DNA of 64,000 nt, taken from contig CAMPBS010000006.1 in the NCBI GenBank assembly GCA_946639585.1, forward strand, positions 1-64,000, in the 5' to 3' direction. The notes below the pieces were generated by a model. That model had not been told where the DNA came from, searched no databases, and saw only the letters and a list, made by a program, of their open reading frames with translations. Numbering within the stretch: the stretch's first letter is position 1; the number at the start of each line of letters is the position of its first letter. Positions 19,261-27,900 of this stretch are shown here, in pieces. This DNA is from an uncultured Clostridium sp. (lineage in GTDB: Bacteria; Bacillota; Clostridia; TANB77; CAG-508). The position numbers and the translations under genes were made by a program.

Positions 19261-20016
19261 TTAAATTTTAATTTCTAATCCAACAGGGCAGTGATCACTA
19301 CCATATATTTCCGGAAATATGTATGCATCATTTATATTGCTTTGTATGTCGTTTGAAACTATGAAATAATCTATTCTCCAGCCCACGTTTTTTTCACGAG
19401 CATGCCCCATGTATGACCACCATGTGTATTGATTTTCTTTTTCAGGATATAAATATCTAAAACTATCTGTAAATCCAGCATCTAAAAGTTCTGTCATTTT
19501 GTTTCTTTCTTCATCTGTAAATCCAGCATTGTGATGATTTGTTTTAGGATTTTTAAGGTCTATTTCTTTGTGAGCAACATTTAAATCGCCACACATTATA
19601 ACTGGCTTATTCTTATTTAGTTTCAATAGGTATTTTCTAATTTCGTCTTCCCAAATGCACCTGTAATCTAAACGTTCAAGTTCTCTTTTAGAATTCGGGG
19701 TATAGATGTTTACTATATAATATTTTTCAAATTCTAAAGTTATTACCCTGCCTTCTTTGTCATGTTCGTCTATTCCTATGCCATATTTAATAGAAAGTGG
19801 CTTTTGTTTCGTAAATATTGCTGTTCCTGAATACCCTTTTTTCTCCGCACTATTCCAATAGCTTGTGTAACCTTCAAATTCTAGTTCTATCTGACCTTCC
19901 TGGCATTTTGTTTCTTGTATGCAAAAAACATCTGCATCTATTGTTTTGAAAAAATCCTCAAATCCTTTGTTTACACATGCTCTTATTCCATTTACATTCC
20001 ACGAAATTAGTTTCAT
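19261..20016 (-). CDS. xth: Exodeoxyribonuclease III
   Basis: Apurinic/apyrimidinic endonuclease and 3'-5' exonuclease of base-excision repair, 251 residues. The Mg-binding WNVNGIRA (residues 6-13) and IQETKCQEGQIE, the catalytic CGDLNVAHKEIDL (Asp/Asn) and the final YGSDHCPVGL (Asp-His) are all present, so the enzyme should be active. Start ATG with AGGGGAA upstream. The terminator of the preceding gene lies only about 15 bases upstream, so expression needs read-through or a promoter I did not identify. Confidence 0.95.
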   Translation of the reverse strand: MKLISWNVNGIRACVNKGFEDFFKTIDADVFCIQETKCQEGQIELEFEGYTSYWNSAEKKGYSGTAIFTKQKPLSIKYGIGIDEHDKEGRVITLEFEKYYIVNIYTPNSKRELERLDYRCIWEDEIRKYLLKLNKNKPVIMCGDLNVAHKEIDLKNPKTNHHNAGFTDEERNKMTELLDAGFTDSFRYLYPEKENQYTWWSYMGHAREKNVGWRIDYFIVSNDIQSNINDAYIFPEIYGSDHCPVGLEIKI

Positions 20017-20029
20017 ATTTTTCCCCTTT

Positions 20030-20063
20030 TAAAAAAAGTTGCTAAACTAATGTCTAGCAACTT
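20030..20063 (-). terminator. Terminator of the G5/lysozyme-like gene
   Basis: AAGTTGCTA (20036-20044) and TAGCAACTT (20055-20063) pair and are followed on the minus strand by a run of seven T. Confidence 0.8.
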
Positions 20064-20083
20064 CGATTTAATAATATTTTATT

Positions 20084-21040
20084 TTAATACCATCCTTTTG
20101 ATTGTGAATGATTCCATGCTGAAGCTGGTGAACCATATCTACCTTTAATGTAACCTAATCCCCAGTTAATTTGAGTCATATAGTTTGTTTGATATTCTGG
20201 TCCAGCTGATGCCATTTTGTTTCCAGGTAAAGCTTGTGGGATTCCGTATGCACCAGATGATCTGTTGTATGCGTTTACTCTCCATCCACTTTCTCTATTC
20301 CATAATTTTACTAAACAGCTGAAATCGTAATCTGACCATCCATAATCATAACATCTTTGTTTTGCATAAGCTTGATAGTCTGCTACTGTTCCTGATACTG
20401 CTGCAGGTATTTCTCTTTCTACTGCTGCTCTTGAAGTAACTTTTTGTACTTGAACAATTTTATTTACTGGTTCTTTTACAACAACCTCAGATAAAACTGT
20501 TCTTTCTATTTCAACTTCTTTTTGATATTTGATTTTGTATGTTATTTCTTTTAATCCGTCTTTACCTTGTTGAATTACTCTATTTTTTGTTTCGTCGCCT
20601 GTTCCTGTTGCTTCTTTTGTTATTGTTTCAAATGGTATTGCCACTTGCTCAACTACTATTTTCTCTGTAATTGGTGCATATGTTTCTAATAAATCTTCTA
20701 AAGATGTTTCAACTGTTTCTTCTGATACTTTTGATATTTGAATTTCTCTTTCAGATTTATCTTTTATTTCTATTGTTTGACCATCTTCAACTTCTTCATC
20801 TGTTCCAGGTAGTACTTTTTCGTTATCTTCTATTAAAATATTATTTTCTTCTAGTATTTCTGATACTTTCGTTTTTGCAGTTAAAACTGTCATTTCATAA
20901 CCATTGTGAAGTACAATTTTTACGCTGTTTAATTTTTTATTTACAGCTAGTACTCCTATTCCTGATATTAGTACTAGAATTATGCTTATGCATATTATCT
21001 TCATTATTGATAATGAAGCTTTTTCCTTACTATTTTTCAT
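20084..21040 (-). CDS. Secreted G5-domain lysozyme-like cell wall enzyme
   Basis: A 318-residue exported protein: signal anchor at residues 10-32, one DUF348 beta-grasp domain (about 35-95), a G5 domain (about 115-200) and a lysozyme-like domain (about 220-318). The last contains KLWNRESGWRVNAYN, with the likely catalytic Glu, then SSGAYGIPQALPGNKM and a terminal GWY. This order matches RpfB-type resuscitation factors, while the catalytic domain resembles Lactobacillus aggregation-promoting factors. It probably cleaves or remodels peptidoglycan. It has a perfect promoter and a terminator of its own. Confidence 0.85.
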   Translation of the reverse strand: MKNSKEKASLSIMKIICISIILVLISGIGVLAVNKKLNSVKIVLHNGYEMTVLTAKTKVSEILEENNILIEDNEKVLPGTDEEVEDGQTIEIKDKSEREIQISKVSEETVETSLEDLLETYAPITEKIVVEQVAIPFETITKEATGTGDETKNRVIQQGKDGLKEITYKIKYQKEVEIERTVLSEVVVKEPVNKIVQVQKVTSRAAVEREIPAAVSGTVADYQAYAKQRCYDYGWSDYDFSCLVKLWNRESGWRVNAYNRSSGAYGIPQALPGNKMASAGPEYQTNYMTQINWGLGYIKGRYGSPASAWNHSQSKGWY

Positions 21041-21073
21041 ATAATTTTATTACCTCCTTCTGGCAACATCTTT

Positions 21074-21102
21074 ATTATACTATATTTTTTCAATTTTGTC
21101 AA
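21074..21102 (-). promoter_or_regulatory. Promoter of the G5/lysozyme-like gene
   Basis: Minus-strand TTGACA (21097-21102), a 17-base spacer and TATAAT (21074-21079): a perfect vegetative promoter. TTCCGTAA (21126-21133) lies 24 bases farther upstream. Confidence 0.9.
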
Positions 21103-21282
21103 ATTTTGGTACATTTTATACAAGCTTACGGAAACAAGCATTGTCCATTTTTGCATTATGTAATTAGTATTTGAACATCTTCTTAAATAGAGCTTTAATA
21201 ATATTATATGATAAAAATTTTTTTTTATGACTTTTTGTTGTATATAATTTCTATCCTTTTTAAGACTATTTTATTTTGGTTA

Positions 21283-22059
21283 TTATAGCAATCCAAATAG
21301 TTCGCAAGCATTGTTATAAGTAGCTTCGGCGATTTCTTCTATTAGCATATTTCTTGCTTGCGCTATTTTTGCAGCTACTAGTTTTACATTTATTGGTGTA
21401 TTTCGTGTTCCGCGAACTGGCTCTGGCGCCAAATATGGGCTGTCTGTTTCTATTAGCATTTTTTCTAATGGCACCATATTAATTATTTCTTCTGCATTTT
21501 TTGCATTTTTAAATGTTATTACGCCTGAAAATGATATATAAAAGTCAAGTTTTAAAGCTTCTTTTACTAGTTCTCTATTTAATGGGCAACAATGGAATAC
21601 GCCCTTATTTACCACATTATTTTCTTTTAGAACTTGCAAAGTGTCCATTACAGCATCTCTTGTATGAATTACTATTGGTAAATTTAGTTTGTTTGCAATT
21701 TCTATTTGTTTTTTAAATGCTTTTAGTTGAAGTTCTCTATTTTCTTTATTCCAATAATAGTCTAATCCAATTTCTCCAATTGCAACTACTTTTTTATTTT
21801 GCGCTAATTGTTCGATTTCATCAATCTCTTTCCACAATTCTTCTTCATTTTGTGGAATGTCGTTCGGAGAAATGCCTGCTGTTGCATAAGTAAAATCACA
21901 ATTTTGAGCTATTTCTATTGCTTTCTGTGAGCCTTCTAAATTATAACCGCATGTTAAAAATTTTGTAATGTTTTCTTTTTTTATTTTTTCTATCAATTCA
22001 TCTCTATCTTCTTCAAATTTTTCATCATTTAAATGTGAATGTGAATCAAAAAACTCCAT
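21283..22059 (-). CDS. tatD: TatD family metal-dependent hydrolase
   Basis: A 258-residue TIM-barrel metallohydrolase. Metal-binding motifs are visible: DSHSHLND near the amino end, IGEIGLDYYW (Glu), IVIHTRDA, GVFHCCPL and IETDSPYLAP. Family members act as 3'-5' DNases in repair and nucleic acid turnover. The start is ATG 22059 just after GGAGGTAAAC; an extension to 22092 would begin inside the preceding terminator. It follows the WG-repeat gene on the same strand. Confidence 0.92.
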   Translation of the reverse strand: MEFFDSHSHLNDEKFEEDRDELIEKIKKENITKFLTCGYNLEGSQKAIEIAQNCDFTYATAGISPNDIPQNEEELWKEIDEIEQLAQNKKVVAIGEIGLDYYWNKENRELQLKAFKKQIEIANKLNLPIVIHTRDAVMDTLQVLKENNVVNKGVFHCCPLNRELVKEALKLDFYISFSGVITFKNAKNAEEIINMVPLEKMLIETDSPYLAPEPVRGTRNTPINVKLVAAKIAQARNMLIEEIAEATYNNACELFGLL

Positions 22060-22079
22060 GTTTACCTCCATCTGATTAG

Positions 22080-22104
22080 AAAAAGCTGCCATCGGCAGCT
22101 TTTT
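22080..22104 (-). terminator. Terminator after the WG-repeat gene
   Basis: AAAAAGCTGCC (22080-22090) and GGCAGCTTTTT (22094-22104) form a tight 11-bp hairpin with a three-base loop, T-rich on the minus strand. It lies between the WG-repeat gene and tatD, so tatD expression needs read-through or its own promoter. Confidence 0.8.
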
Positions 22105-22107
22105 GCT

Positions 22108-23628
22108 CTATTGTATGTAATAATTTAAGTTTATATCTTGGCCTAAGTGCCATTTTCCTATAAAATCTATGTATAGGTTGTTGTCTAGGTTGTATGTTGG
22201 TTCTACTGCTACGTTTCCTTTATTGTCTATTGCTCCCCATTTTCCGTCTTTTTTTACTGCTGCATATCCGCATGAATTTTGCTCTTTTGCATCATCATAT
22301 TTGTAATCTACTACTACTTTTCCTTCTTTATCTACAAATCCGTATTTTCCATCTTTTTTGCTTAGGAATAAGTTATTTGCTACTAATACATCACTTGCAT
22401 TTTTTTCTTCAAATTTGAAGTTGTAGTATTTGTATTCTTCACCAACTCTAATTTTTATATATCCTTTGTCTTCGTTTACTTCGTTTACTATTCCTGTTAG
22501 TTTTACTTCGAAGTTGCTATCTAATATCTTTGCTGATGCATTTTCATCTTCTAATATGTAGATATCAGCGCTTTCGATATATTTTATTGTTTTATTTTCA
22601 AATCCTATTTTTGCTTCATTGGCTATATTTATTATTCCATATTTGTCGTCTTTTTTTGCTATGAATATTCCGTCTTTTGCTTCGTGTAAGTCTTGATATT
22701 CTGGATTTATTTTCACTTCGCCTTGAAGGTTCATTATACCTGATTTACCTTCTTTTTCAAATATTATGCCATTTTCTTTGTTTTTAAGTATTTCTTTTAT
22801 TTTGTCATATCCTTCGCCTAACACTATGTTCCCATCTTTATCTACTATTTTTTGTGCTGTTCCTTCAACTATAACATAAAGATCGTTTCCGTATATTTTA
22901 TCAACTTTTTCAAATTTAGGTTCTAACACTTGTATCCCTAGGTAATTTACTACTCCAAATTTGTCATCGTCGCCTTTTATTATAAAGCCTGATTTGTCAT
23001 CGTTTCCAAGTGTTTCTATATCTTTGTATTTGTTTTCAATTATAACTTTTCCTTCTGCATTCGCAATTCCGATTTTTTCGTCTTTCTTTGTTTTTAACGA
23101 ATTTTTTATTCCTTTTATTGCTGTTATTTCATCATATTGACATGCTAGTATTTCTCTTCCGTCAAGATTTATTAGTCCATATTTTCCGTCTTTTTCAACT
23201 CTTAATACGTTTTGCTCATACCATAAATTGTTGTTTTCGTCACTATTTTGAATTGCTTCTATTTGAGTATAGTTTTTGAAAATTTGCTCATTTTTGCTGT
23301 TTAGGGCTTTTGTTTTGTAATCGCCTGTTTCATAATTCACATCATATGTACAGATAAATACGTCTTTTTTGTTGTCTGGAATTATTATCATTTCAGCATA
23401 TGATGGGTCAATTATTGTTTCTCCTTTTGAATTTATTACTCCCCATTTGTTGTCTTTAAACATTGTGTAGTAGCTTTCTCCAGTAATTTTTCCTTTATCT
23501 GTTCCCTTTTTTAATATTCCTTTTATTATAAATACAAACATTATTACTACCGCAATTGCTATTAGCACTGCAAATACTTTTTTCATGTTTAGCTTTGGTT
23601 CTGTATCATATCTTCTTCCTCTTGACAT
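22108..23628 (-). CDS. Membrane-anchored WG-repeat protein
   Basis: A 506-residue protein with one amino-terminal transmembrane helix (residues 18-40). A tandem series of WG repeats follows, recognisable by DNKWGVINSKGE, DGKYGLINLDGRE, DDKFGVVNYLG, DDKYGIINI, DGKYGFVDKEG and DGKWGAIDNKGN. WG repeats form a beta-rich binding surface; the ligand is not known. The helix places the repeats outside the membrane. It is preceded by a good promoter (23668-23696) and is divergent from the antisense RNA promoter at 23714. Confidence 0.85.
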   Translation of the reverse strand: MSRGRRYDTEPKLNMKKVFAVLIAIAVVIMFVFIIKGILKKGTDKGKITGESYYTMFKDNKWGVINSKGETIIDPSYAEMIIIPDNKKDVFICTYDVNYETGDYKTKALNSKNEQIFKNYTQIEAIQNSDENNNLWYEQNVLRVEKDGKYGLINLDGREILACQYDEITAIKGIKNSLKTKKDEKIGIANAEGKVIIENKYKDIETLGNDDKSGFIIKGDDDKFGVVNYLGIQVLEPKFEKVDKIYGNDLYVIVEGTAQKIVDKDGNIVLGEGYDKIKEILKNKENGIIFEKEGKSGIMNLQGEVKINPEYQDLHEAKDGIFIAKKDDKYGIINIANEAKIGFENKTIKYIESADIYILEDENASAKILDSNFEVKLTGIVNEVNEDKGYIKIRVGEEYKYYNFKFEEKNASDVLVANNLFLSKKDGKYGFVDKEGKVVVDYKYDDAKEQNSCGYAAVKKDGKWGAIDNKGNVAVEPTYNLDNNLYIDFIGKWHLGQDINLNYYIQ

Positions 23629-23667
23629 TTTTTATCATTCCTTTCCAAAGTTCATTTTTCTGCCACA

Positions 23668-23696
23668 ACTATATCACATTTTTTTCAATCTTGCAA
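23668..23696 (-). promoter_or_regulatory. Promoter of the WG-repeat gene
   Basis: Minus-strand TTGCAA (23691-23696), 17-base spacer, TATAGT (23668-23673). It is back to back with the plus-strand promoter at 23714-23742. Confidence 0.7.
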
Positions 23697-23731
23697 GTTT
23701 TTTGTCAAAATCCTTGACATCATTAATAAAA
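23697..23731 (+). repeat. 35-base direct repeat, copy 1 (promoter element)
   Basis: Thirty-five bases here are identical to 24126-24160. The repeat contains TGTCAA-AATCC-TTGACA, an inverted repeat whose right arm is the -35 box, followed by TCATTAATAAAA. Identity ends just before the -10 box in both copies. Confidence 0.9.
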
Positions 23732-23742
23732 TATACTATAAT
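23714..23742 (+). promoter_or_regulatory. Promoter of the antisense RNA
   Basis: TTGACA (23714-23719), 17-base spacer, TATAAT (23737-23742): a perfect consensus promoter on the plus strand. It has no coding gene downstream before a terminator at 23819-23862, so it should make a short RNA. Confidence 0.85.
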
Positions 23743-23748
23743 TTAAAT

Positions 23749-23862
23749 AGTAAAAGATAAATATTTACTATTTAAATAAATAAGAGACTAGGCAAAGCCT
23801 AATCTCCGTTCCTGTTGGGACTTGATGTAGTTTTTGAAGGGGTTACATCAAGTCTTTTCTTT
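23749..23862 (+). ncRNA. Antisense RNA, candidate type I antitoxin
   Basis: A transcript of about 113 nt is predicted from the promoter at 23714-23742 to the terminator formed by GACTTGATGTA (23819-23829) and TACATCAAGTC (23844-23854) plus TTTTCTTT. It is fully complementary to the last 21 or so codons and the terminator of the small membrane-protein gene on the other strand. A 14-base inverted repeat (23741-23754 with 23764-23777) can fold its 5' end. This layout is that of RatA/SR4-type antitoxins. No protein frame was seen in it. Confidence 0.65.
23784..23806 (-). terminator. Terminator of the candidate toxin messenger
   Basis: GAGACTAGGC and GCCTAATCTC (one mismatch, three-base loop) begin at the toxin stop codon and are followed on the minus strand by TTATTTATTT. 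Confidence 0.65.
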
Positions 23863-23954
23863 GTCAATTTAAAAGAATAACCTACAATACCACATACAAA
23901 GATTAAGACCGAAATGCTCAATAATATCAAGCTAATCCCTATGTACACTTCCAT
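23799..23954 (-). CDS. Small membrane protein, candidate type I toxin
   Basis: A 51-residue protein, MEVYIGISLILLSISVLI and onward: one transmembrane helix (residues 5-28), then a basic KLTKKR cluster and a polar Ser/Thr/Asn tail. This is the build of TxpA/BsrG/Hol_Tox-type toxins, many of which also begin with Met-x-Val/Thr-Tyr. AAGGAGG precedes two adjacent in-frame ATGs (23957 and 23954); the second has the better spacing. It has its own promoter and an 88-base leader. An antisense RNA overlaps its 3' end. By analogy, overproduction should damage the membrane; this is inference, and an ordinary small membrane protein cannot be excluded. Confidence 0.65.
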   Translation of the reverse strand: MEVYIGISLILLSISVLIFVCGIVGYSFKLTKKRLDVTPSKTTSSPNRNGD

Positions 23955-23983
23955 CATATCACCTCCTTAAATTGCATTTATAA

Positions 23984-24000
23984 TAGTACCTATAGTACTA
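23984..24000 (-). other. Leader hairpin of the candidate toxin messenger
   Basis: TAGTAC (23984-23989) and GTACTA (23995-24000) form a six-base hairpin in the 88-base leader, about 17 bases before the ribosome binding site. Type I toxin messengers often fold their leaders to delay translation. Confidence 0.45.
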
Positions 24001-24048
24001 CTAACAGATACAATTCAAGTTCCTTTGTGATCCCTTTACAGTGATACC

Positions 24049-24077
24049 AATATATCATATTGAACCTATGAAGTCAA
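24049..24077 (-). promoter_or_regulatory. Promoter of the candidate toxin gene
   Basis: Minus-strand TTGACT (24072-24077), 17-base spacer, TATATT (24049-24054). Transcription should start near 24042. Confidence 0.75.
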
Positions 24078-24125
24078 TATGATAATATCAAAATATTAAC
24101 TTTTGCTTTTTAAAGAATATTGACT

Positions 24126-24160
24126 GTTTTTTGTCAAAATCCTTGACATCATTAATAAAA
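24126..24160 (+). repeat. 35-base direct repeat, copy 2 (before tmk)
   Basis: Identical to 23697-23731, including the inverted TGTCAA/TTGACA pair. The two copies flank the toxin/antisense locus in the same orientation. Confidence 0.9.
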
Positions 24161-24171
24161 AGGGTTATAAA
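24143..24171 (+). promoter_or_regulatory. Promoter before tmk
   Basis: TTGACA (24143-24148), 17-base spacer, TATAAA (24166-24171). The expected start near 24178 falls on the ribosome binding site (AAGGAGG, 24177-24183), so the transcript would have an unusually short leader. The true tmk promoter may therefore lie elsewhere. Confidence 0.55.
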
Positions 24172-24192
24172 AAAATAAGGAGGTAATGAAAA

Positions 24193-24954
24193 ATGTTTAA
24201 TTTGGTTAAGGATGAATTTGATGCGAATGCTGACGATATTTTAAAATCTATAAATAATATGCTTAATAAAAATGAAGCTAAAGGAAAGCTTTTTGTAATT
24301 GATGGAACTGACGGAAGTGGTAAACAGACTCAATTTCAGAAATTACAAGAGCGTTTAGATAAAGAAGGTATTGAATATAAAACTGTAAGTTTTCCAAACT
24401 ATGATAGCCCTAGTTCTAGCTTAGTTAAGATGTATCTTTCTGGCGAGTTTGGAAAAAATGCTAAAGAGGTAAGCCCTTATATTGCTTCAACTTTTTATGC
24501 AGCTGATAGATATGCTACTTTCCAAAAGGAATACAAGGAATTTTACGAAAATGGTGGAATTATTTTAGCAGACAGATATACTACTGCAAACATGGTTCAC
24601 CAAGCTGGAAAAATCGAAGATAAGGAAGAATTGGAAAAATTCTTGGACTGGCTTTGGGATTTTGAATTTAATCTTTATGGTTTGCCTGTTCCAACTGAGG
24701 TGTTTTTCTTGAATATGCCTGTTGAAAAGTCTTTGGAATTGATGAAAGATAGAGATAATAAGTTTACAAATGATTCTAAGAAAGATATTCATGAAAGTGA
24801 TGTTAACCACTTAAAAGATGCTCATAAGGCAGCTTGCTATGTTGCTAAGAAGTATGACTGGTTTGAGATTAATTGCGTTGATGCAAATGATAATATTAGA
24901 ACTATTGATGATATTCATGAAGAAATTTTCCATGAAATTAAATATCATATTTAA
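24193..24954 (+). CDS. tmk: Thymidylate kinase
   Basis: Phosphorylates dTMP to dTDP for DNA synthesis. The 253-residue product has the P-loop DGTDGSGKQTQ at about residues 38-48, the DRY motif (LADRYTTAN) and an ADRYATF segment typical of dTMP kinases. It carries an extra 30 residues before the kinase core (FNLVKDEFDANADDILK), longer than the common 205-210-residue bacterial form. The ATG at 24193 follows AAGGAGG by nine bases. It stands alone on the plus strand and shares its terminator with the giant surface gene. Confidence 0.9.
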   Translation: MFNLVKDEFDANADDILKSINNMLNKNEAKGKLFVIDGTDGSGKQTQFQKLQERLDKEGIEYKTVSFPNYDSPSSSLVKMYLSGEFGKNAKEVSPYIASTFYAADRYATFQKEYKEFYENGGIILADRYTTANMVHQAGKIEDKEELEKFLDWLWDFEFNLYGLPVPTEVFFLNMPVEKSLELMKDRDNKFTNDSKKDIHESDVNHLKDAHKAACYVAKKYDWFEINCVDANDNIRTIDDIHEEIFHEIKYHI

Positions 24955-24960
24955 TGAAAA

Positions 24961-24992
24961 ATAAAATCACGGCTTTGCCGTGATTTTATTTT
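24961..24992. terminator. Bidirectional terminator between tmk and the giant gene
   Basis: AAAATCACGGC and GCCGTGATTTT enclose a three-base loop, with a T-rich tail on the plus strand and TTTATTTTT on the minus strand. It lies between two convergent stop codons. Confidence 0.9.
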
Positions 24993-27900
24993 ATTTGTTT
25001 ATAAAGCGTTTGACTAATATAATTCCAGAAGCTAGTACTGTTAGAATTCCTATTCCAACTATTGCTTTTCCTATGTAATCTTTGTCTTCACCTTGTGCTG
25101 GAGTTACTGTTACGTATTCTGCACTATCGTATAATGGTGCATATGTTGGGTCTGCGTTTGCTCCTGTTTTTTGGTCTGTGTCTACTGCTACTGAAGCAAT
25201 TTCTACGTCGTTGTCTATTTTTATTTCGTCACCATTTGCAATTATTTTTGATGTTTTTATTGTTCCAACACGGCTTTCGCCTGCATTGTAAGGATCTTTT
25301 ACTAATGTGTTGTCTGGATTACATTGTACTATTTCTTTGTTTTCTAGTTTTATTGCTCTTATAACTTTTGTTGATAACGCATTATTTTTATACTTGCTTT
25401 TTTCCCATTCCTGAATAAATTCTTTATATATTTTAGCTATACATTTTCTTGCTTCTTTTGAACTTAGTGCATTTCCAAAAGCTTCATAGTTGCTAAATAA
25501 GTTCATTTCTTCAAGAGCTGCCACAATCTCCTCTTCATTTTTATTGTTTCCAACTTTTTCATATATGCTCATTATCAATTTTTCTGTAGCTGTTTCTTGT
25601 TCAAGGTCTCCATCAGGAACTTTTAAGTACTTATCTCCTGTAGTAGCTGCTTGCCAGTTATCTTCAGCTGCGCTATCTGATGTTATTGTTGCTCCACCTG
25701 AGTAATCATATAGATTTGTTGCTTTCAATTTCAATTGTTTTCCTTCTTCAGCTAGGCCGAATAAATAGTAACGTAAACTATCATAATCTAGTTCGCTTAG
25801 TGCGGATACTGTGATGTCATATTCTGTTTCAACTTTCATAGCTTGCTCTATGTCTTTGTCGATTTGTGCATATAAGTATCCTAAATTATATCCACCTGAT
25901 ATGAATCTTTCTCCGGCTATTGCGTTTACTTTTCCGTCTATTCCTATTGTTGCTATTATTATTGGTCTTCCTTCTGGTGTTGTTACTTTGATTGATTTTA
26001 TACGTTTTTGAACGCTCATTGCACGTTTTGGTCTTTCTATGATACCGAAGTCAACTTTTTGAATGTTAAAATCAAATCCATTAAAAGAATTATCTTTTAA
26101 TTTTTTACTATCTTCATCTGTTGTTTGACCAGTTTTTTCTCCATTTTTTTCTACACCAACAACAAATTGCGGTGTTTTAGAATGCATATAATTACTTCCG
26201 TCTTCGCCAGTTTTACCATTAAAGAAATTAGATACTGTATTATATAATTCATCTTGTCCTTGATATGCATCACTTCCAACGTTTAATGTTTTCATATCTA
26301 TTGCAAGTCTTCTTATATAGTCATCCTTAGCATCTGAGTATTGTATTTCCTCTTCTAACCATTTATAACCATCTTCGTACTCAATTTCATCATTATATAA
26401 AGCTGTATTTTTATTGGTAATTTTTGGATTTGAAAGTATTGTACATTTATAACGAGATACATCCTTTCCTCCTAAGTTTTCGCCCCATACAAATTCTACT
26501 CTATATTCACCTGGAATAAATCCTGTCATATCGAATTTACCATCGCTTCGACTTGAAAATGTTTTTTCTGTTTGCCATTTTGTTCCATCCCAGAATTGTG
26601 CTGACTTTCCATTCGTATCAACAAGTTTAACTTTTACATTTGAAACTGGGGTATCATTTCCCATATTTCCACCTGTTGGTCCATTATAAATACCATCACC
26701 AATTCTTTCTTCTCCTGGATCAATTTTTCCATTGTTATTTATATCATATAGTTTTTCTTCAGAATCGCGGTTATTATTACCATTTTTGTCTTCCCATTTT
26801 ACTGGTGCATCTTCGAACACATATCCAGTAATCTGTCTTTGACTTGGTTCTATTACTGCTAAGCCTGGCGCTCTGTCTTCGTCATCCTCTTTTTGGTCAG
26901 CCGCATATCCAGCTCTAGATTTTAGAGTATTAGCAAGTGTATTTGGTATTGATGTACTATCTACATGTGCATATCTATTTGTATAACCGCCTTCATATAC
27001 AGAGTAACTTGCTATTTCTGAATAATTTTCGAAATCACTTATTCCATCAGCTACATATGTACTATAGTTATTTTTCAATGCTTCCTTATCTATTTCAAAT
27101 GTGATATAAAGGAATTTTGTATTTGTACCGTCAGATGATGTTAATGGTTTCAATTGGGCTTTATCAGCTAAATTTATTTTATAAGCTTGATAATTCTTTC
27201 CGCTACCTGCTCTTATTGCTGGTATTTTTGTTGCTGTTACGCCCTTATTGTATAAATTGTTTCTACTATTTGCAAAATAGTTATTATCAGGTTGTATATT
27301 GTCTGTTATGTAGATTCCTTTTATTGTATACCCTTCTGAGAAATACTCGTATAAAGAATTAACTCTAGTATATAGGTTTGTTGAAGCATTTTGAAGTTTA
27401 ATTTTATATGTTATTGTTGCGTTTAATTCTTTTCCATTAGCATCTTCAGAACCTTTTTCTATATCGCCATAGTATACGTCTGCTTCATATAATGGTAATC
27501 TATAATCTTCATCAAAATCTACTGCTGTTGATACTTGTTGAGCTTCTAATGTTTTAAGTTTTTGATTATACATGTATGTATATTTTATATCATTTATAGA
27601 TATATCTGCTTTATATATATCCTTTTGCAGTGTTAAATTTGGTTGTTCTCTTAAATATAAACCTAAGTTTAAGTTTGGAATTTCCTTTAATAATTTTACA
27701 GCATTAGTCTCGTAACCATCAAATACTGATGGTGTTTGGTTATATGCCATTAAGTCATAATAATATTTTAATATACTTTTTTCAGTATCACCATCATCAA
27801 ACTTATCAATTGAAGCTTTTACTAAATAATTATAAGTTTTACCCTTTGGGGAGTTAAATTGTACAGTTGGATTATCATCATCAACCTGTTCTAGATATGG

